DNA from: Rhodospirillales bacterium Ga0074136
GTDB lineage: Bacteria; Pseudomonadota; Alphaproteobacteria; Acetobacterales; Acetobacteraceae
Reading direction: 5' to 3'
DNA length: 36,006 bases
Assembly (NCBI GenBank): GCA_001464375.1
Contig: LNEW01000140.1
Span: 1-36,006, forward strand
The translations under genes were made by a program, and so were the position numbers. The number at the start of each line of letters is the position of its first letter. Position 1 is the stretch's first letter. The notes below the pieces were generated by a model. It had not been told where the DNA came from and ran no database searches. It saw nothing but the letters and a program-made list of their open reading frames with translations. Positions 24,850 to 32,892 of the stretch are shown in pieces.

Positions 24850-26259
24850 ATGACAGAAACCGATCCCGCCCAGATGTCCGCCGAGACGCTGCTCGGCCTG
24901 TATGCCCGCCGCCGGCTTTCGCCGGTCGAGGCGCTGAAAGCCGTGCTGGAGCGCGTCGCGCGCTTCAACCCCTGGGTCAACGCCTTCGCCGCGATGAACC
25001 CGCGCGCCTTGCAGGCCGCCGGCGAGAGCGAGGCGCGCTGGGCCGCCGGCCGGCCGATCGGCCCGCTGGATGGCGTGCCGGCCACGGTGAAGGACCTGCT
25101 GAACATGGCGGGCTTCCCGACCCGCCGGGGTTCCCGGACCACCGACACCACGCCCGCCACCGAGGACGCCCCCGCGGTGATGGGGCTGAAGGAGGCCGGC
25201 GCGGTCATCCTCGGCAAGACCACGACGACCGAATTCGGCTGGAAATCGCCCGGCGACTGCCCGCTGCACGGCATCACGCGCAACCCGTGGAACCCGCAGC
25301 GCACGCCTGGCGGGTCGAGTTCGGGCGCCGGCGCGGCGGGCGCGGCCTGCTTCGGGCCGCTGCATATCGGCACGGATGCCGGCGGGTCGATCCGCATCCC
25401 CGCGGCCTATTGCGGCCTGGTGGGGGTGAAGCCGAGTTTCGGGCGCATCCCGCAATGGCCGCTGGGGGCCTTCGGGCACGTGGCGGTGGCGGGGCCGATG
25501 ACGCGCACGGTGCGCGACGCGGCGCTGATGTTCGGGGCCATGGCGCGGCACGACCTGCGCGATCCGTACTCCCTGCCCGACGACCCGCGCGATTGGCGCC
25601 AGGGGATCGAGGATGGCGTGGCGGGCCTGCGCGTGGCGGTGGTGCGGCGGATGGGGTTCGAACCGCCGCTCGATGCCGATGGCGCGGCGGTGCTCGATGG
25701 TGCGGCGCGGATGCTCGAGGAACAGGGCGCGATCGTCGAAGACGCGGAGCCCGCCCTGCCCGACACCCGCGCGATCTTCGGGCGCGTGTGGTCGGTGGCG
25801 ATGGCGCGGGTGGTCGCGACCATCCCGGAGGAGAAGCGCGCGCTGCTGGACGCCGGCATCCTGGATGTGGCGCGGCGCGACGGTGACATGGCAGCGGTCG
25901 ACTACCTGGCGGCGGAGGCGATGCGGCTCGAGGCCGCGCACGCCATGGCGCGCTTCCACCAGCGCTACGACCTGGTGCTGACCGCCTGCACGCCGACCGC
26001 CGCCTTCGCCGCCGACCAGCCCACGCTGAAGCCGGCGGAATCGCTGTGGCGCGACTGGGCGCCCTGGACCTTCGCCTTCAACCTGACGCGCCAGCCCGCG
26101 ATTTCCGTGCCGGTGGCGCTGGATGGCGAGGGCATGCCGCGCGCGGTGCAGGTGGTGGCCGCGCTGTATCGCGACGACCTGGCGTTCCGTGGCGCCCGTG
26201 CGCTGGAACGCGCCGCGACGCTGCCGCTGGCGGACCCCGCCGCGGCGCGGCCGGCGTGA
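24850..26259 (+). CDS. Amidase-signature family hydrolase
   Basis: The 469-residue enzyme has the Ser-cisSer-Lys triad of the amidase-signature family: Lys81 in ATVKDLL, Ser156 in GGSSSG and Ser180 in GTDAGGSIRIP, with the expected spacing of 24 between the serines. It hydrolyses a carboxamide or a urea-type C-N bond in the cytoplasm. The usual GGSSGG reads GGSSSG here, a mild variation. The ATG at 24850 follows GAGGCCGCC; an upstream in-frame ATG overlaps the LysE gene. In context it may take the place that RutB, a different fold, holds in uracil breakdown. Confidence 0.92.
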   Translation: MTETDPAQMSAETLLGLYARRRLSPVEALKAVLERVARFNPWVNAFAAMNPRALQAAGESEARWAAGRPIGPLDGVPATVKDLLNMAGFPTRRGSRTTDTTPATEDAPAVMGLKEAGAVILGKTTTTEFGWKSPGDCPLHGITRNPWNPQRTPGGSSSGAGAAGAACFGPLHIGTDAGGSIRIPAAYCGLVGVKPSFGRIPQWPLGAFGHVAVAGPMTRTVRDAALMFGAMARHDLRDPYSLPDDPRDWRQGIEDGVAGLRVAVVRRMGFEPPLDADGAAVLDGAARMLEEQGAIVEDAEPALPDTRAIFGRVWSVAMARVVATIPEEKRALLDAGILDVARRDGDMAAVDYLAAEAMRLEAAHAMARFHQRYDLVLTACTPTAAFAADQPTLKPAESLWRDWAPWTFAFNLTRQPAISVPVALDGEGMPRAVQVVAALYRDDLAFRGARALERAATLPLADPAAARPA

Positions 26260-26270
26260 CGGAGGCCGAC

Positions 26271-26576
26271 ATGCCCGATGGCGAGTACGACTACGTCTAT
26301 GACGAGGCGACCGGCGAGTGGCGCCTGGCCTCGGAGGTCGCGGCCGCGGCGGCCCCGGCGGAGCGCGTGGTCCGCGATTCGGCCGGAAACGCCTTGGCCG
26401 ACGGCGATTCCGTCACCGTCATCAAGGATCTGAAGGTGAAGGGCGCGGGGCAGACGCTCAAGCAGGGCACGGTCATCCGGTCGATCCGCCTGACCGGGAA
26501 TGACGAGGAGATCGACTGCCGCTACGAAGGCATCAAGGGACTCGTGCTGCGCACCGAGTTCGTGCGCAAGCGATAA
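26271..26576 (+). CDS. yjdM: YjdM/PhnA-like protein without the zinc ribbon
   Basis: The 101-residue protein ends in a clear PhnA/YjdM domain (about 34-100): VVRDSAGNALADGDSVTVIK, then DLKVKGAGQTLKQGT and a LRTEFVRKR finish. In E. coli YjdM this is preceded by a four-cysteine zinc ribbon; here the N-terminus (YDYVYDEATGEWRLASE) keeps the shape but has no cysteine, and the only Cys is in EIDC. The biochemical role of the family is not settled, and the link to phosphonates is historical. GGAGGCCGAC precedes the ATG. It lies 11 bases after the amidase and 10 before the FAH-family gene. Confidence 0.87.
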   Translation: MPDGEYDYVYDEATGEWRLASEVAAAAAPAERVVRDSAGNALADGDSVTVIKDLKVKGAGQTLKQGTVIRSIRLTGNDEEIDCRYEGIKGLVLRTEFVRKR

Positions 26577-26586
26577 GGGGGACGGC

Positions 26587-27462
26587 ATGCGGCTGGTCAC
26601 GTTCAGGGATGGCTTGGGCACGCGCATCGGCGCGCTGGATGATGCGGGGAAGGTGCTGGACCTGGCGGCCGCCGATGCGTCGCTGCCACGGGACATGCTG
26701 GCGCTGATCGCCGGCGGCGACGCCACATTGGCCGCCGCGCGCGCGGCCAGGGCGCAGGCGCCGGTGGCGCAGGGGGCGGTGCTGCTGGCGCCCATTCCGC
26801 GTCCGGCGAAGAACGTCTTTTGCGTCGGCAAGAACTACCACGAGCACGCGAAGGAGTTCGCGAACAGCGGCTTCGACGCCACCGCCAAGGAAGTCGTGCC
26901 CGAGGCGCCTGTCGTGTTCAGCAAGCCACCCACCAGCGTGATCGGGCCGGGCGAGCCGATCCCGTCCTTCCTCGATACCTCGAACAGCACCGACTACGAG
27001 GGCGAGATCGCGGTGGTCATCGGCAAGGCGGGCCGCGGCATCAGCGAGGCGGACGCACCCGCCCACATCTTCGGCTACACCATCGTCAACGACGTCACCG
27101 CGCGCACGCTGCAGCACAAGCATCGGCAATGGATCCTGGGCAAGGGCATCGACGGCTATTGCCCGATGGGGCCGGCCATCGTCACGGCGGATGCCGCGGG
27201 CTGGCCGCCGCGGCTGGCGATCTCGACCTGGGTGAATGGCGAATTGCGCCAGCGCGCCGGGGTCGAGGACCTGATCTTCGGCATCCCGACGCTGATCGCG
27301 ACGATCTCCGCCGGCATCACGCTGGAACCCGGCGACATCATCGCCACCGGCACGCCGGCCGGCGTGGGGATCGGCTTCACGCCGCCGAAATTCCTCAAGG
27401 CCGGTGACCGCGTGCGGATCGAGGTGCCGGGGATCGGCGTGCTGGAGAACCCCGTCGCGTGA
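26587..27462 (+). CDS. Fumarylacetoacetate hydrolase-family enzyme
   Basis: The 291-residue protein has an N-terminal cap (about 1-70) and the FAH catalytic domain beginning KNVFCVGKNYHEHAKE. The metal site is E138 and E140 in DYEGE and D169 in IVNDVTAR, and GTPAGVGIG lies near the C-terminus. Family members hydrolyse or decarboxylate beta-diketo or 2-oxo acids (acylpyruvases, ureidoglycolate lyase, oxaloacetate decarboxylase). The presence of a RutA-type enzyme and an amidase upstream makes a ring-opened keto acid or ureido acid plausible, but the substrate is not fixed. The Bug receptor follows 35 bases later. Confidence 0.92.
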   Translation: MRLVTFRDGLGTRIGALDDAGKVLDLAAADASLPRDMLALIAGGDATLAAARAARAQAPVAQGAVLLAPIPRPAKNVFCVGKNYHEHAKEFANSGFDATAKEVVPEAPVVFSKPPTSVIGPGEPIPSFLDTSNSTDYEGEIAVVIGKAGRGISEADAPAHIFGYTIVNDVTARTLQHKHRQWILGKGIDGYCPMGPAIVTADAAGWPPRLAISTWVNGELRQRAGVEDLIFGIPTLIATISAGITLEPGDIIATGTPAGVGIGFTPPKFLKAGDRVRIEVPGIGVLENPVA

Positions 27463-27497
27463 CCTGAAGCGACCATACCAACCGGGAGGAAACAAGA

Positions 27498-28469
27498 ATG
27501 AAGCGTCGCGTCCTGATCGGCTCCATCGCCGCCGCCAGCCTTGCGCCACCGGTGCGGGCGCAGGAGGTCTTCCCCACGCGCCCCGTCACCATCGTCGTCG
27601 CCTTCCCGCCCGGCGGCCAGGCGGATGTCGTGGGGCGGCCGGTGGCGGCGACGCTGGAGCGCATCTGGCGCGTCGCGGTGCCCATCCAGAACCGCGGCGG
27701 CGCGGCGGGCGCCATTGGCAATGCGGCGGTCGCGCGGGCCGCGCCGGATGGCTACACGCTGCTGATGGCGCTGTCGTCGATGGCGCTGCTGCCCGAGGCC
27801 GCGCGCGTGAACGGGCGCGAGCCGACCTACACGCCCGACATGCTGGCGCCCATCGCGTTGTTCGCCGCCGACCCCACCGTGCTGGTGGTGCCCGCCGCCA
27901 GCCCGATCCGCACCATCGAGGCCTTCATCGCCGACGTGAAGGCGCGGCCCGGCCAGGTGTCGTATTCCTCGGCCGGGAATTATTCCGCGCTGCATGTGCC
28001 GATGGCGCAGCTGTCGCAGGCGGCCGGGCTCGACATGCTGCACGTGCCCTTCCAGGGCGGCGGGCCTGCGCTGACGGCGCTGCTGGGCGGGCAGGTGCAG
28101 TGCCTGGCGTCCGGCCCGGGGCCAATCGCGCCGCATGTGCGCGCCGGTACGCTGCGCCCGATCGCGACCTGGGGGCGCACGCGCCTCGCGGGCTTCGACG
28201 ACGTGCCGACGCTGATCGAGAAAGGCTTCCCCGACTGCGAATTCTACATCTGGGTCGGGATCTTCGCGCCGGCCGGCACGCCGGCGCCGGTGATCGCGCG
28301 CATCCGCGACGCCTCGCGCCAGGTGGCGGCGGATGCCGACTTCCGCCGCATCATAGCGGCCAGCGGCAACACCCTCGACTTCCGCGAGGGCGAGGCCTTC
28401 CTGCGCTTCTACACCGAGGATGCGGCGCGACTGGTGCGCACGGTGCGCGCGCTGGGGAAGATCGAGTAG
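27498..28469 (+). CDS. TTT-family (Bug) solute receptor, copy 6, in the RutA-type gene run
   Basis: The 323-residue receptor has an Arg3-Arg4 signal peptide (RRVLIGS) cut near VRA21, the ligand motif AFPPGGQAD at 35-43, and NRGGAAGAIG and HVPFQGGGPAL in the normal places. GGGAGGAAACAAG precedes the ATG. It lies between the FAH-family gene and the M20 peptidase, so of all receptors here it has the best contextual claim to a ligand: the substrate or an intermediate of this run. The pocket loop differs from copies 1, 2 and 4. Confidence 0.93.
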   Translation: MKRRVLIGSIAAASLAPPVRAQEVFPTRPVTIVVAFPPGGQADVVGRPVAATLERIWRVAVPIQNRGGAAGAIGNAAVARAAPDGYTLLMALSSMALLPEAARVNGREPTYTPDMLAPIALFAADPTVLVVPAASPIRTIEAFIADVKARPGQVSYSSAGNYSALHVPMAQLSQAAGLDMLHVPFQGGGPALTALLGGQVQCLASGPGPIAPHVRAGTLRPIATWGRTRLAGFDDVPTLIEKGFPDCEFYIWVGIFAPAGTPAPVIARIRDASRQVAADADFRRIIAASGNTLDFREGEAFLRFYTEDAARLVRTVRALGKIE

Positions 28470-28527
28470 TGCCCCCTTCCCGCGGTTCCGCGCCAGTGCC
28501 AGCCTGCGGCGCGCAAGGAGACAGCCC

Positions 28528-29706
28528 ATGACCACCGAAGCCGCCATCACCAGTTGGATCGCATCGCAGAAGACCGCGATGCTCGCCGAGATCGAGGCGA
28601 TGGTGAACACGGATGGCGGGTCCTACGACAAGCCCGGCGTCGATCGCACCGGCGCGCAGGTGCAGCGGTTCCTGGCGTCGCACGGCATCGCGACCGAGGT
28701 CGTGCCGCGCGAGAAGCATGGCGACTGCATCCGCGGCATCGTCGAGGGCGGGCATGCGCTCGGCACCGGCAACCAGCGATCCAACATCGTGCTGATGGGC
28801 CATCGCGACACGGTCTTCCCGAAGGGCGAGCCGGAGCGCCGGCCCTTCCGCATCGAGGGCGGCCGCGCGTACGGCCCCGGCGTCGCGGACATGAAGGCGG
28901 GCATCGTGATGAACATGTTCGTGCTCGCCGCCTTCGCGAAGTTCGGCGGCGCGCCTGGCCCCGTGGTGGCGCTGTTCACCGGCGACGAGGAGATCGGCAG
29001 CCCCGAGGGCCGCCCGGTGATCGAGGCCGAGGCCGGCAACGCCCGCGTGGTGTTCAATTCCGAACCTGGCCGGGTCTCCGGCAATGTCGTGAAGGCGCGC
29101 AAGGGTGGCGTATTTTCCGTGGTGGATATCGAGGGCAAGGCCGCGCATTCGGGCGGCAATTTCGAGGCGGGCATCAGCGCGATCGGCGAGGCGGCGCACA
29201 AGATCGTCGCGATCCACGCGCTGACCGACCTCAAGCGCGGCATCACGCTGAATGTCGGGCTCATCCAGGGCGGGCAGAGCGTCAACACCACCGCGCCGTC
29301 CTGCCAGTTCCAGATCGACCTGCGCACCATCGACCTCGCCGACCGCGACGAGGTGATGGGCAAGATCCACGGCATCGTCGCGCGCGCCTACGTCCCCGGC
29401 ACGCGGTCGGCACTGACCATCAAGGGCGAGTTCCGCCCGCTGAACCCGACACCGGCGAGCGAGCGCGTGTTCTCGGTGTATCAGGCGGCGGCGGCGGAAA
29501 GTGGCCTGAAGGTCGAGGCGGAATTCACCGGCGGCTGCGCCGATTCCGGCTTCACCGCCGCGCTCGGCGTGCCGACGCTCTGCGGCGTCGGGCCAGTGGG
29601 CGGGTTGGCGCACAGCCCGGAGGAATATCTCGAGGTCGAGAGCATCGTGCCGCGCGCGCAGGCCATGGCGCGCGCGATCCTGCGGCTGGAGCAGGCGGGG
29701 CTGTAG
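28528..29706 (+). CDS. M20 metallopeptidase, carboxypeptidase G2-like
   Basis: The 392-residue enzyme has the two-zinc site of M20: H92 and D94 in GHRDTVFP, bridging D121 in GVADMKAG, general base E154 and metal ligand E155 in GDEEIGS, and E179 in NSEPGR. A lid domain (about 188-300) interrupts it with KAAHSGGNFEAG. Relatives cleave N-acyl amino acids or terminal glutamate, so it could release an amino acid from an amide product. The start follows AAGGAGACAGCCC. It lies 58 bases after the Bug gene and is last in the run; a double hairpin follows. Confidence 0.9.
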   Translation: MTTEAAITSWIASQKTAMLAEIEAMVNTDGGSYDKPGVDRTGAQVQRFLASHGIATEVVPREKHGDCIRGIVEGGHALGTGNQRSNIVLMGHRDTVFPKGEPERRPFRIEGGRAYGPGVADMKAGIVMNMFVLAAFAKFGGAPGPVVALFTGDEEIGSPEGRPVIEAEAGNARVVFNSEPGRVSGNVVKARKGGVFSVVDIEGKAAHSGGNFEAGISAIGEAAHKIVAIHALTDLKRGITLNVGLIQGGQSVNTTAPSCQFQIDLRTIDLADRDEVMGKIHGIVARAYVPGTRSALTIKGEFRPLNPTPASERVFSVYQAAAAESGLKVEAEFTGGCADSGFTAALGVPTLCGVGPVGGLAHSPEEYLEVESIVPRAQAMARAILRLEQAGL

Positions 29707-29736
29707 CGTCTGATCCGCCGCGGCGGAGCGGCGATC

Positions 29737-29777
29737 CCCTCGCTGTGACCTAGGCGAGGGCGGGAACCGCTCCCGCC
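29737..29777. terminator. Double hairpin between convergent genes
   Basis: Two stems follow one another: CCCTCGC with GCGAGGG (29737-29743 and 29754-29760, 10-base loop), and GGCGGGA with TCCCGCC (29759-29765 and 29771-29777, 5-base loop). They share two bases, so they may be alternatives. The site separates the M20 gene from the converging Bug gene and probably ends transcription both ways. Confidence 0.6.
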
Positions 29778-29785
29778 ACAGGCCG

Positions 29786-30754
29786 CTACCCTCGCCAGGG
29801 CCTGACCTGCCACAGCCGCTTCAGACTGTCGTCGATCGTCTGCGCGAAGGCCTTGTATTCCGCGCCGATCAGCGGGCGCAGCGGCATGTTCTGGCGCTGG
29901 GCCTCACGCCGGAAGCCCTCATCGTTCAGCGCGGCGCGGAAGGCGGCCTCCAGGCGCGCGACGATTGGCGCGGGCATGCCCGGCGGGCCGACGATCCCGC
30001 GCGAGGCGCCGCCGATGATGTCGAATCCCTGTTCGCGGAAGGTCGGCACATCCGCGGCCTCGGGCTGCCGGCGCGCGCCGCCCTGCGCGAGGATGCGCAG
30101 GCGGCGTTCCTGCACCAGCTGCGGCGCGTCGTTCACGTTCAGCACCGCGAGGTCCATGTTGCCGCCCAGCAGTTGCGGGATCAGCGGCGCAGCCCCCGCG
30201 AAGGGCACCTGCACCATGGGCGGCACGTTGGCCGCGGCCTCGAAGGCCAGCATGAACAGGTGGTCGTCGCTGCCGATGCCGGTGGTGCCGTAGGTGACGT
30301 GGTTCGGCCGCGCCCGCGCCGCGGCGACGATGTCCGCCACGGAGCGGAAGGGGCTGTCGGCGCGGACATAGAAGGCGTTGGCGTCCTCGACGATGTTGCA
30401 CAGGAAGGTGAAGTCCATCGCGCGGTAGCGCACCTGGCGTTCCAGCGGGATGGCGTTGTGCGCGGGGATGGTGGTGGAGCCGATGGCGTAGCCGTCGGGT
30501 GCGGCGTTGAAGATCGCCTCCAGCCCGATCTGCCCGGCCGCGCCGGTGCGGTTGACGACGACCGGGCGGAAGCCCGGGATCTGCGCGGCGACCAGCGGCA
30601 TGACCAGGCGTGTCATGACATCCACGCCGCCGCCGGCGGGGAACGGCACGATCACCTCGACCGGCTTGTCGCCCGGCCAGGCGGCCTGGGCACGCAGCGT
30701 GGCGGGCGCGGCGAGCATCCCCGCCCCGGCAAGCAGGGCGCGACGGCTGGTCAT
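29786..30754 (-). CDS. TTT-family (Bug) solute receptor, copy 7
   Basis: The 322-residue protein has an Arg4-Arg5 signal peptide (RRALLAGAG) cut near LRA22 and the motif PFPAGGGVD at 37-45. It shares EAIFNAAPDGY, GIGSDDH, a DVPTFREQG stretch and RPWR at the C-terminus with copy 8, which is the same length and lies directly upstream. They form a clear tandem duplication distinct from the other copies. GGAGGAACC precedes the ATG. The usual ligand-loop HVPYRG is replaced by QVPFAGAAPL, so the ligand class may differ. Confidence 0.92.
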   Translation of the reverse strand: MTSRRALLAGAGMLAAPATLRAQAAWPGDKPVEVIVPFPAGGGVDVMTRLVMPLVAAQIPGFRPVVVNRTGAAGQIGLEAIFNAAPDGYAIGSTTIPAHNAIPLERQVRYRAMDFTFLCNIVEDANAFYVRADSPFRSVADIVAAARARPNHVTYGTTGIGSDDHLFMLAFEAAANVPPMVQVPFAGAAPLIPQLLGGNMDLAVLNVNDAPQLVQERRLRILAQGGARRQPEAADVPTFREQGFDIIGGASRGIVGPPGMPAPIVARLEAAFRAALNDEGFRREAQRQNMPLRPLIGAEYKAFAQTIDDSLKRLWQVRPWRG

Positions 30755-30820
30755 GGCGTGGTTCCTCCCAGGGTTCCTTGCAGCGACGCTAGGCGCCGGC
30801 GCATGGCGGCCGCAAGGATT

Positions 30821-31789
30821 TCAGCGCCGCCAGGGACGCCGCGCGAACATCGCGCGCACCGTCTCGCCTTCCGCCAGCACCATGTCGCGATAGGCACGCC
30901 CGACCAGCGGGCGCAACGGCAGCGAGATGCGATCCGCCGCCGCAGTGAATTCCGGGTCGGCGAAGGCGGCGGCGAAGGCGGCCTCCAGCGCGCGCGCGGC
31001 CTCCGGCGGAAAGCCCGGCGGGGCGACGATGCCGCGCGCCGATCCGATCACCACGTCCAGGCCCTGTTCGCGGAAGGTGGGTACGTCCGGTGCCGCCGAC
31101 CAGCGCGCGGGGGATGCCTGGCCGAGGCAGCGGATGCGCCCCTCGCGCATCAGCACGATCCCCTCGCTCATGTTGAAGGACGCGACATCGACGGCACCCG
31201 AGAGCAGGTCGCGCTGCACCTGCGCCGTGCCGTTGAAGGGTGCGTGCAGGGCGCGCACATCGGCCTTCTCCTCCAGGCCCAGCAGCACCAGGTGGTCGTC
31301 GGAGCCCACGCCGGCGGCGGAGCCGACCGATACGCTCTCCGGCGTGCGCTTCAGCGCGGCGACCAGGTCGCCCAGGTTGCGCAGCGGGGAATTGCCCAGG
31401 ACCCACAGCCCGCAGGCATCGTCCACGATATTGGCGATGTAGGTGAATTCCTCCGCCTTCCAGCGCACCGGTCGTTCGAGCGGCAGGGTCGAGACATTCA
31501 GGCTGCCGATGGCGCCGATCGTGTAGCCGTCGGGCGCGGCGTTGAAGATCGCCTCCATGCCGAGCTGCCCCGAGGCACCGGCGCGGTTGACCACGACGAA
31601 GCGCACGCCCGGCAGGCGCGGCGTGATCTGGTGGGTGGCGAAGCGGCCGACCGCGTCGACGCCGCCGCCGGGGGGAAAGGGGATGATGACCTCGATCGGG
31701 CGGTCGGCGGGCCAGGCGGCGTGCGCCGGCCGGATCGCGGGCAGCGCGAGGCCCAGGCCGGCCAGCGGGAGGTGACGGCGAGCGATCAT
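30821..31789 (-). CDS. TTT-family (Bug) solute receptor, copy 8
   Basis: The 322-residue receptor has an Arg4-Arg5 signal peptide (RRHLPLAGL) cut near AHA24 and the motif PFPPGGGVD at 37-45. EAIFNAAPDGY, GVGSDDH and VPTFREQG tie it to copy 7, 66 bases downstream. The mid-loop reads HAPFNGTAQV, different from copy 7, suggesting divergence of the pocket after duplication. GGGGAAACGCC precedes the ATG. It diverges from the thioesterase gene across 126 bases, where a shared promoter region must lie. Confidence 0.92.
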   Translation of the reverse strand: MIARRHLPLAGLGLALPAIRPAHAAWPADRPIEVIIPFPPGGGVDAVGRFATHQITPRLPGVRFVVVNRAGASGQLGMEAIFNAAPDGYTIGAIGSLNVSTLPLERPVRWKAEEFTYIANIVDDACGLWVLGNSPLRNLGDLVAALKRTPESVSVGSAAGVGSDDHLVLLGLEEKADVRALHAPFNGTAQVQRDLLSGAVDVASFNMSEGIVLMREGRIRCLGQASPARWSAAPDVPTFREQGLDVVIGSARGIVAPPGFPPEAARALEAAFAAAFADPEFTAAADRISLPLRPLVGRAYRDMVLAEGETVRAMFARRPWRR

Positions 31790-31915
31790 GGCGTTTCCCC
31801 AAAGGCGTGTCGTTGGGCGCGAGCCTCGCCCCCGCCGCGCCGTCGATCAAGCGCGGACTTTTCCTGGGCGCCGCCACGCCGCACACTCGGCCCCGAAACC
31901 GTCGGGAGGAACGCC

Positions 31916-32365
31916 ATGGATGCGACACTGCGCGAGCGCTTCGGCGTCGAGGGCCAATGGGCCTTGTGGCGCGAACACGCCGTCCGCTGGGCGGAATGCG
32001 ACATCTACGCGCATGTGAACCACGCCGCCTATCTGACGTTGTTCGAGGACATGCGCATCGCCTGGTGGCTGGGTGCCGGCGGTGCCTTCGCGCCCGACAA
32101 GCCCGGCCCGGTGGTCGGCACGCTGGAGGTGAAGTACCACCGCCCCGGCCATTTCCGCGACGATGTGCTGCTGTGCGTGCGCACCGCGTCCTTCCGCCGC
32201 ACATCCTTCGTGCACCAGTATGCGATGTGGCGGGCGGATGGCTTGCTGTGCTCGGCGCGCGCGCTGTGCGTGGTGGTGGACAACGCGACCCACCAGAAGG
32301 CCGAGATCCCGGAAGACATGCGCCGCCTGATGGCGGAGCGCGACGGCGCGGTGGCGGAGGTGTGA
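31916..32365 (+). CDS. Acyl-CoA thioesterase, hot-dog fold (4HBT type)
   Basis: The 149-residue protein has the 4-hydroxybenzoyl-CoA thioesterase signature W25-x-E27-C-D29 with H33-V-N35 (AHVNHAAYL), where Asp29 is the expected catalytic acid, and a hot-dog core to about 140. It should hydrolyse an acyl-CoA in the cytosol; the chain type is not evident. GGGAGGAACGCC precedes the ATG. Its stop lies 7 bases from that of the converging UPF0114 gene. It diverges from the Bug copy 8 gene. Confidence 0.88.
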   Translation: MDATLRERFGVEGQWALWREHAVRWAECDIYAHVNHAAYLTLFEDMRIAWWLGAGGAFAPDKPGPVVGTLEVKYHRPGHFRDDVLLCVRTASFRRTSFVHQYAMWRADGLLCSARALCVVVDNATHQKAEIPEDMRRLMAERDGAVAEV

Positions 32366-32372
32366 GCGCGCC

Positions 32373-32888
32373 TCAGGCCTCGTCCTTCGTCTCCCGCGAC
32401 CGTGCCGCGAACCAGTCCGCCACCGCCATCAGCAGGTAGCCCAGCAGGAAGACCAGGTTGATGACGACCAGCCAGAACAGCTGCCGTTCGCTGACGCTCT
32501 CCTCGAGCTCCATCAGCGCCTTCAGCATGGTCACGCCGGAAATTGCCGCCATCGAGGCGAAAAGCTTCTTCTTGAGCCCGCCGAAATCCACCGTGGTCAT
32601 CCAGGCCGGCCAGCGCCGCGGCCCGGCCGGATCGATGCGCGAGACCATGTTCTCGTAGCCCGAGAAGATGACGATGACGACGAGCCCCGCCATCAGCGTC
32701 AGGTCCACCATCGACAGCACCTTCACGATCGCCTGGTGCTCGGAATACGTCATGGCGTTGGTGACGGCGGCGTACAGCTCGCGCAGGAAGGCCGCCATCA
32801 GCGTGAACAATGCGACGATCAGCCCGAGGTAGAACGGCACCAGCGCCCAGCGGCTGACGACGATGATGCGTTCGACCAGCCGCTCCAT
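32373..32888 (-). CDS. yqhA: UPF0114 (YqhA-like) inner-membrane protein
   Basis: The 171-residue protein has four hydrophobic segments (about 12-36, 57-78, 108-127 and 137-157). The stretches RWALVPFYLGLIVAL, VDLTLMAGLVVIVIFSGYEN and LKKKLFASMAAISGVTMLKA are hallmarks of UPF0114. Its role is unknown. It begins 4 bases after the DenD-like gene stop, so the two are almost certainly co-transcribed. Confidence 0.92.
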   Translation of the reverse strand: MERLVERIIVVSRWALVPFYLGLIVALFTLMAAFLRELYAAVTNAMTYSEHQAIVKVLSMVDLTLMAGLVVIVIFSGYENMVSRIDPAGPRRWPAWMTTVDFGGLKKKLFASMAAISGVTMLKALMELEESVSERQLFWLVVINLVFLLGYLLMAVADWFAARSRETKDEA

Positions 32889-32892
32889 GGCG

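Noticed and set aside
26046..26576. Longer YjdM-like protein starting inside the amidase gene
   Set aside because: The added residues are amidase DNA in a wrong frame; GGAGG before the ATG at 26271 fixes the start.
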